64,000 nucleotides of DNA, taken from Candidatus Peribacteraceae bacterium. Its GTDB lineage: Bacteria > Patescibacteriota > Gracilibacteria > Peribacterales > Peribacteraceae. This document shows positions 55,681-64,000 of this stretch, in pieces (within the stretch, counting starts at the first letter, position 1; each line of letters opens with the position of its first letter). Under the pieces are notes generated by a model. It did no database searches. It was given only the letters and a program-made list of their open reading frames with translations, and had not been told where the DNA came from. The translations under genes were made by a program, and so were the position numbers. The stretch covers positions 62,001-126,000 of the forward strand of contig JAQUKV010000003.1 in the NCBI GenBank assembly GCA_028718905.1, in the 5' to 3' direction.

Positions 55681-56605
55681 ATTTCAGCGCCGCTTTGGCA
55701 GCCGACAGCTCCGCCAGCTCCGAAGTGATCTTGGCCTGACGCGTCTGGTTGTAGACGATGGTGAGGTCGCCCAGAAGCTCCGTGGCGTTGTCCGAGGCCG
55801 CGCGCATCGCCACCATCCGCGCCGAGTGCTCCGAGGCGCCGGCTTCGAGAACAGACTGATAGACCTGGATCTCGGTGAGCTGCGGCAAAATGGTCTGCAG
55901 GATGGCGTCGGCCGAAGGCTCCAGCACGTACTCCCCCACCCCTTCGGCATGCATCGCCTGCTGCGTCTCTTTGCGGTATTTGCGGGGAAGCAGACTCTCG
56001 AGCATCGATTTCAGATCCGTCTGCGAGAACGGCAGCAACACCTTCACCGTCGACTCCTGCACGAGAGCGGAGACAAAGTCGGCATAGATGAGGGAAACCG
56101 AGTCGTACGTACCCGCGAGGAACCCCTCGGTGGCCATGCGCACGATCGGCAGAACGTCTTTGAATGTGGGGTAGCTCGAGAACGCCGGAAAGGCCGCAAC
56201 CACTTTCTGGCGTAAGCGCGGCAGGAACTGGGCGCCCTTGCGTCCGACCGCGATGAACTCGACGGACTCGAAACCCGCAAGCTTTTGTACACCCTGAATA
56301 TACTGCGTGGTCGTGCGCAACAGCTGGGCGTTCAGATTGCCGCACATGCCGCGGTCGGGCGTAAAGAGGATCGCAAGAATCTTTCTGGGCTCACGCTTCT
56401 GCAGGTACGGATGCAGCTCCGGATGCACGTCGGCCAACTTCTGCAGAACCTGCCACGCGAGAAAGGCGTAGTGCCGCAGCTTCTGGGCATTCTGGACCGC
56501 GCGACGCATCTTGGACGCCGCCACGAGCTCCATGGCCTTGGTCACCTGATGGGTGGCCTTGATGGCCTTCATTTTGCGCCGGAGATCGCGGAGACTTCTT
56601 GCCAT
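55679..56605 (-). CDS. atpG: ATP synthase gamma subunit
   Basis: RDLRRKMKAIKATHQVTKAMELVAASKMRRA; MRAASDNATELLGDL. Confidence 0.95.
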   Translation of the reverse strand: MARSLRDLRRKMKAIKATHQVTKAMELVAASKMRRAVQNAQKLRHYAFLAWQVLQKLADVHPELHPYLQKREPRKILAILFTPDRGMCGNLNAQLLRTTTQYIQGVQKLAGFESVEFIAVGRKGAQFLPRLRQKVVAAFPAFSSYPTFKDVLPIVRMATEGFLAGTYDSVSLIYADFVSALVQESTVKVLLPFSQTDLKSMLESLLPRKYRKETQQAMHAEGVGEYVLEPSADAILQTILPQLTEIQVYQSVLEAGASEHSARMVAMRAASDNATELLGDLTIVYNQTRQAKITSELAELSAAKAALK

Positions 56606-56635
56606 GTGTTGAGTGAGTGACGGGAGCGAGAGAAG

Positions 56636-56693
56636 GGCAGAAGCAGTATGCAGTACGTATCATGCAGTACGCGTACTGCTCACTGCGTTCTGC

Positions 56694-56706
<13 letters not shown>
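56636..56706. repeat. GCAGTA-type tandem-repeat hairpin, atpA/atpG spacer
   Basis: GCAGAAGCAGTATGCAGTACG...CGTACTGCTCACTGCGTTCTGCTTACTGC. Confidence 0.85.
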
Positions 56707-58227
<1,521 letters not shown>

Positions 58228-58229
<2 letters not shown>

Positions 58230-58282
58230 ACGGGGAGGGGGTAGGGCGTAGGGGATAGGATGAGGATGAGGGTGAGGGCTTA
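58228..58282. repeat. Purine-rich GTAGGGCGTAGGGG / GATGAGG tandem element, atpH/atpA spacer
   Basis: cggggagggggtagggcgtaggggataggatgaggatgagggtgagggctta. Confidence 0.7.
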
Positions 58283-58693
58283 GGAAAGCGGAATGGGTGC
58301 CGTCAGCTGCACAGAGAGACTGTTGAGCGCCCCGCGGAGTGTCGCATCGTACCGCTCATCACCGATCTCCAGCAGGATGCCTCCAAGCAGGGACGGATCG
58401 GCGCGCTCCTCGACCAAGCACGAGCGCTGCAGTGATTGCTCCACCACCTGTGCGATGTCTTTCTTGAGCGTTCCGGCACTGCTGCCCGCCGTCGTGATAC
58501 TGACCTGCACCGCGCCGGTACGTTTGAACCACTCGCGTTCCACCATCCGCGGAAAGATATGCGCATCCTTGAAGATGCCCTGTTCAATCAGGATGTGTGC
58601 GGCGGCGTCCGCCAGTGCGTGCATCTCGCTCTCGTGGAGTGTCTTGGCTGTCTCAACGAATGCCCGGGCAAGGGATGCGGCAGTCATCTTCAT
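58280..58693 (-). CDS. atpH: ATP synthase delta subunit (short)
   Basis: position between atpF and atp[13 protein letters not shown]...[25 protein letters not shown]. Confidence 0.85.
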   Translation of the reverse strand: MKMTAASLARAFVETAKTLHESEMHALADAAAHILIEQGIFKDAHIFPRMVEREWFKRTGAVQVSITTAGSSAGTLKKDIAQVVEQSLQRSCLVEERADPSLLGGILLEIGDERYDATLRGALNSLSVQLTAPIPLS

Positions 58694-59196
58694 CGCACCA
58701 TTTTGGGAAGCTCGGCGATCAGCTGTTCCTGAATGCGTTTCTGATCGGCGGGCGTGAATTCGCGCTCGAGAAGCTTCTCGGTCATGCGGACGATGACGGC
58801 ATTCACGGTCTTCATGATGTCCTCCATCATGATTCTGCGCTCTTCGTCGATGCGCTTGAGAGCATTCTGGATCATGGCTTCGGCCTCCTTCTTGGCAGTC
58901 GCATGCAACTCCTCCTGCAGCACCGCGGCCTCCTTGCGGATACGGTCAAAGTGCTCGCCGCTCTCGCGGTCGAGACGCTTCATCTCCTCCTCACGCAACT
59001 TCGCCATCTCCTGCGCCTGATGTTCGATGCGCTTGGCCTCCTCCACGGCCTTGCGGATGCGCTCCGCGCGGGCATCGAGCAGATTCAGGATCGGGCGGTA
59101 CAGGAAGTACCCGAGCACCCCCATCACGATGAGGAAGTTCACGATTTGCGCGATCAGGAGCTGCCAGTTGATGCCGAGCTTTGTCAGTAATTCCAT
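58690..59196 (-). CDS. atpF: ATP synthase b subunit
   Basis: N-terminal TM LLIAQIVNFLIVMGVLGYFLYRPILNLLDARAERIRKAVEEA. Confidence 0.94.
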   Translation of the reverse strand: MELLTKLGINWQLLIAQIVNFLIVMGVLGYFLYRPILNLLDARAERIRKAVEEAKRIEHQAQEMAKLREEEMKRLDRESGEHFDRIRKEAAVLQEELHATAKKEAEAMIQNALKRIDEERRIMMEDIMKTVNAVIVRMTEKLLEREFTPADQKRIQEQLIAELPKMVR

Positions 59197-59218
59197 GCTC
59201 TTCAGTTGGAAAAATAGA

Positions 59219-59738
<520 letters not shown>

Positions 59739-59748
59739 TCACACGAAC

Positions 59749-60570
59749 TCACGCGTGCGCCATCTCCACCGCATGCTCCCCTTCCTGCCCGTGTTCATGC
59801 CCCCCGTGCGCTGTCACGGCCATTTTGAGGAAGACCGCCGTGAGCATGGCAAAGACCAGTGCCTGAATGAAACCGACGAAGAGCTCCAGCCCCAAGAACG
59901 GAATGGGCGCCAGGTACGGCATGAGGAAACTGATCACGACGAGCAGCACTTCACCCGCGAAGATATTGCCGAAGAGACGGAAGGAGAACGAGATGATCTT
60001 CGCCATCTCTGCAATGAGCTCCAGAATTCCGACGAAGGAACCGATCGGATCGCGCCAAGGCAGAACGAAGAATTTGTTGGCGTAAGGAATCACGCCGAGC
60101 GCCGCGATGCCGAAGAGCTGGGTGGCAATGACCGAAATCAGCGCAATGGCGAGCGTCATGTTCACGTCTGCGTTCATGGAGCGGAAGATCGGCAAATTCA
60201 GAACTTCGCCGTGCAGTTCCTCCGAAATGGTGATGCTGCCCACGCCCGGCAGAATGCCCATCCAGTTGGCCAGCATGAGAAAGAGAAAAATCGTGGCAAG
60301 CAGCGGGAAGAACCGCCGGGTCGCGCTCTTCTCGCCGATGATGGAATCGAAGAAACCGAACAGCCCCTCCACGATCAATTCCAGAAACGCCTGAAAGCGG
60401 CCGGGGATCTCTTTGAATTTCGTCCGGCGGGCCAAGAACACCAGTGCGAAAACCACCAGCATCGCCAGCCACGCCATGATCAAGGTATTGCGGATCTGGA
60501 AGGACCCGATGTGCGCGATCGTTTCAGAGGCGAGTGTGGGTGGTTCAATGGCGGACATCGCCTCGATCAT
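59749..60570 (-). CDS. atpB: ATP synthase a subunit
   Basis: SFRLFGNIFAGEVLLVVI; LELFVGFIQALVFAMLTAVFLKMA. Confidence 0.95.
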   Translation of the reverse strand: MIEAMSAIEPPTLASETIAHIGSFQIRNTLIMAWLAMLVVFALVFLARRTKFKEIPGRFQAFLELIVEGLFGFFDSIIGEKSATRRFFPLLATIFLFLMLANWMGILPGVGSITISEELHGEVLNLPIFRSMNADVNMTLAIALISVIATQLFGIAALGVIPYANKFFVLPWRDPIGSFVGILELIAEMAKIISFSFRLFGNIFAGEVLLVVISFLMPYLAPIPFLGLELFVGFIQALVFAMLTAVFLKMAVTAHGGHEHGQEGEHAVEMAHA

Positions 60571-60604
60571 AGAAAGACACTGGAGATGAGGCAAACAGAA
60601 AGTG

Positions 60605-60678
60605 AATCGAATAGGTAGTTCGTAGCTGGTAGTTTGTAGATCGGGAAACAGATGCCAAGCTACCAACTACTGATCGAG
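60605..60678. repeat. GTAGTT-type tandem-repeat hairpin upstream of atpB
   Basis: TAGGTAGTTCGTAGCTGGTAGTTTGTAG...AGCTACCAACTACTG. Confidence 0.8.
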
Positions 60679-60713
60679 AATCTCCGTCATCTTGCAGTAA
60701 ACCCGGACCATGG

Positions 60714-61043
60714 TCACGAGAATATCATGTAGCCGATAAATCCCAGGACTCCCAGGAATGCGTAGACGAGAGGAATGGCTGCCACGATCAAGGCGTTGCG
60801 CCGCGAGAACACCGCGATGACAGCTGAGATAATGAACCCCAGCACAAATGTATGCGGAATCGTCTCGATCACAAACTCGAGCGGCATTTCCCAGGGTTTG
60901 AACATCGGAACCCAACGAAAAGCCATCGCCCATCCTCCGATGACTCCAAAGAAAAACCAGAGCAACAACACAACTCCATACAATACATAGATCCCCAGAA
61001 ACGCGAACAACATCGCAAGAATGGATGTCCAGCTTCGTTGCAT
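60714..61043 (-). CDS. Membrane protein in AtpR-like position of ATP synthase operon
   Basis: ~110 aa, 3-4 TMs; located between atpZ/I-like gene and atpB. Confidence 0.6.
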   Translation of the reverse strand: MQRSWTSILAMLFAFLGIYVLYGVVLLLWFFFGVIGGWAMAFRWVPMFKPWEMPLEFVIETIPHTFVLGFIISAVIAVFSRRNALIVAAIPLVYAFLGVLGFIGYMIFS

Positions 61044-61086
61044 AAGACAATGGTAGTTCACAGAAATCCACAGATCAATAATACAG

Positions 61087-61293
61087 CTACGAAGCTCCCA
61101 GAATCTCCGTCACCTTTCTGTACACGCCAACGCCGGAGAGCACGATGGCAAGCGCGAAACCCGTGATCACGAAAATCGGGGAGGTGTGCAGGTACTTGTC
61201 GAGATAGGCGCCGCCGAAGCCAAAGAGACCGACCGGAACCGCGATGATGAACCCCAGATTCCACGCGAGGCGCAAACTGAGCATGAGCCCCAT
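61087..61293 (-). CDS. AtpZ/AtpI-like (AtpQ-position) small membrane protein
   Basis: LRLAWNLGFIIAVPVGLFGFGGAYLDKYLHTSPIFVITGFALAIVLSGVGVYR. Confidence 0.75.
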   Translation of the reverse strand: MGLMLSLRLAWNLGFIIAVPVGLFGFGGAYLDKYLHTSPIFVITGFALAIVLSGVGVYRKVTEILGAS

Positions 61294-61330
61294 CCCTTTC
61301 GGGCTCTCCCTTTTGCCCGGCGAGGGCGCA

Positions 61331-61771
61331 TTATTCGCCACTGCCGGATGAAGGAACGGGCCCGCGTCCGCTGCGCCGGCGTCGCACGACGTGGAGCCTC
61401 GCGAGCTCACGCTCAAGAATGGCCGTCGCCTCGGCGAATCCCTCGGCATCGGTCCGCTTCTCATGTTGCAGTTTTTCGGCTTCGGCCTTGGCTGTGAGAA
61501 TCGCCTGCTCCTGCAGCTCATCGGCGCGGTCGGCGCTGTCCACCATCACGCGGATCGTGCGGCCGTCCACTTCAATAACCCCGCGCGAAACAGCCAGCAG
61601 CTGCTCACCCCCCTTCTGCCGGATCGTGATCACGCCCGGCACCACGATGGAAATGAGGGGGATGTGATGCGGGAGAATCGTGATTTCGCCCTGCGGCGTG
61701 GGGAGGGACACAGAGTCCACCTCCCCCTCGAACATGGGACGATCCGGTGTGGTGATTTCGAGACGGAGCAT
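61331..61771 (-). CDS. atpC: ATP synthase epsilon subunit
   Basis: LEITTPDRPMFEGEVDSVSLPTPQGEITILPHHIPLIS. Confidence 0.95.
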   Translation of the reverse strand: MLRLEITTPDRPMFEGEVDSVSLPTPQGEITILPHHIPLISIVVPGVITIRQKGGEQLLAVSRGVIEVDGRTIRVMVDSADRADELQEQAILTAKAEAEKLQHEKRTDAEGFAEATAILERELARLHVVRRRRSGRGPVPSSGSGE

Positions 61772-61782
61772 GGGAGCAGAAA

Positions 61783-61880
61783 GTATTAAGCAGTAAGCAG
61801 TAAGCAGTCCAGTTGAGAGGCAGTAGTGGAACTGTGGCCGATCATGCGTGCTGCATACTGCATACTGCGTACTGCGGAAA

Positions 61881-61882
<2 letters not shown>
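61783..61882. repeat. TAAGCAG-type tandem-repeat hairpin, atpD/atpC spacer
   Basis: TAAGCAGTAAGCAGTAAGCAGT...CTGCATACTGCATACTGCGTACTGC. Confidence 0.9.
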
Positions 61883-63281
<1,399 letters not shown>

Positions 63282-63400
63282 CTAGAAGAGTCGCTCCTGC
63301 CTGCAAAGGGGTAAAGAAGGAACTTTTTTCCCTGTTGCGCCGGAGTTTTGTTCTCGTAAAAATGGAACGTGTAGAGTACAGTTCAGCGCTACGGTCTGCC

Positions 63401-64000
63401 ATGAAACCACTTTCTGTCTTCGTCCGGCACGGCGAATCGGAACTCAATGCGCACAACCGCACGCATGTGCAGATCGCCACAGGAAGAACCGATACCCGCC
63501 TCACGCCGTTCGGCGAGGCACAGGCCAGCGAGGCCGGACGCTCTGTCGCACACATTCCACTCGACTTCGCCGTCAGCTCGCCCCTCACCCGCGCGCGACA
63601 TACCGCGGAAATCGTCCTGAACAGACATCCGGATCCTCCCGGACTGTTCCTGTGCCCCAACATCACCGAACGCAGTCTGGGGAAATTCGAGGGTCTCTCT
63701 TTCGATCAGCTCCGAAAGAACTATCCGGAGTACTTTTCCGATCCCGGTCTCGTGCACTGGCGCGCACATTTTGAACAGTGCGCCCCCGGCGGAGAGAATC
63801 TTGCGCAGGTCGAACGACGCGTCTGCGATGCCTATGACATCCTCATACGCCGGCTCCCGCAAGAAAATCTCGCCATGTTCTCCCACGTGATGGCTCTGCG
63901 CTGCCTTCTGGGAAAACTCCTTTCTCTGCCGAGAGAAGAAATACCGCGTCTCGTCATTCCCAACGCCATGCCCCTGATTCTGGAACGCTCACGCCCTCCC
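63401..64000 (+). CDS. Histidine phosphatase / phosphoglycerate-mutase-like, truncated by the window end (absent from the ORF track)
   Basis: hand-translated: MKPLSVFVRHGESELNAHNRTHVQIATGRTDTRLTPFGEAQASEAGRSVAHIPLDFAVSSPLTRARHTAEIV...NITERSLGKFEGLSFDQL. Confidence 0.88.
   Translation, partial: MKPLSVFVRHGESELNAHNRTHVQIATGRTDTRLTPFGEAQASEAGRSVAHIPLDFAVSSPLTRARHTAEIVLNRHPDPPGLFLCPNITERSLGKFEGLSFDQLRKNYPEYFSDPGLVHWRAHFEQCAPGGENLAQVERRVCDAYDILIRRLPQENLAMFSHVMALRCLLGKLLSLPREEIPRLVIPNAMPLILERSRPP

Overview
Window read by eye with the supplied ORF track; no searches were run. Gene content and style (compact, standard code, lone tuf-rpsJ, CxxC-x17-CxxC protein, many small orphan proteins) suggest a Candidate Phyla Radiation bacterium, possibly Peregrinibacteria/Peribacteria-like; this placement is inference. 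Main blocks: (1) 1.3-6.7 kb housekeeping: mutY-like, tuf, rpsJ, rnc, nusB, possible rpmF, Bax-inhibitor-1 family. (2) 6.9-8.5 kb: two proteins built of repeated VirB2/TrbC-like two-TM units. (3) 10.6-14.1 kb: DGR-type reverse transcriptase plus orphan genes. (4) 18.2-18.86 kb: a large, non-coding-looking, hairpin-rich transcription unit with its own promoter and terminator. (5) tRNA-Arg(GCG) and tRNA-Ala(GGC). (6) 20.4-25.5 kb: translationally coupled MoxR AAA+ / 24-aa-repeat protein / VWA-HExxH operon. (7) 26-42 kb: purE (class II-like), udg4, pheS, yhhQ, pyrE, rsmG, rlmE, ftsE-like, purM, leuA, sigma-70. (8) 42.9-52.9 kb: copper-handling island with three matching CsoR-like operators. (9) 55.7-63.2 kb: F-type ATP synthase in an N-ATPase-like order, D-C-Z-x-B-E-F-H-A-G. 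Most notable observations: an in-frame DUF559-nuclease element inside rsmG, bounded by G/C-rich inverted repeats, with two nuclease-less relatives elsewhere in the window; a pervasive class of intergenic hairpins whose arms are locus-specific 7-9 nt tandem repeats, one of which appears to have entered rlmE in frame; the ~600-nt ncRNA candidate; loss of Fe-S cysteines in both MutY and Udg4; and widespread leaderless-type promoters (-10 box 6-8 nt before ATG).
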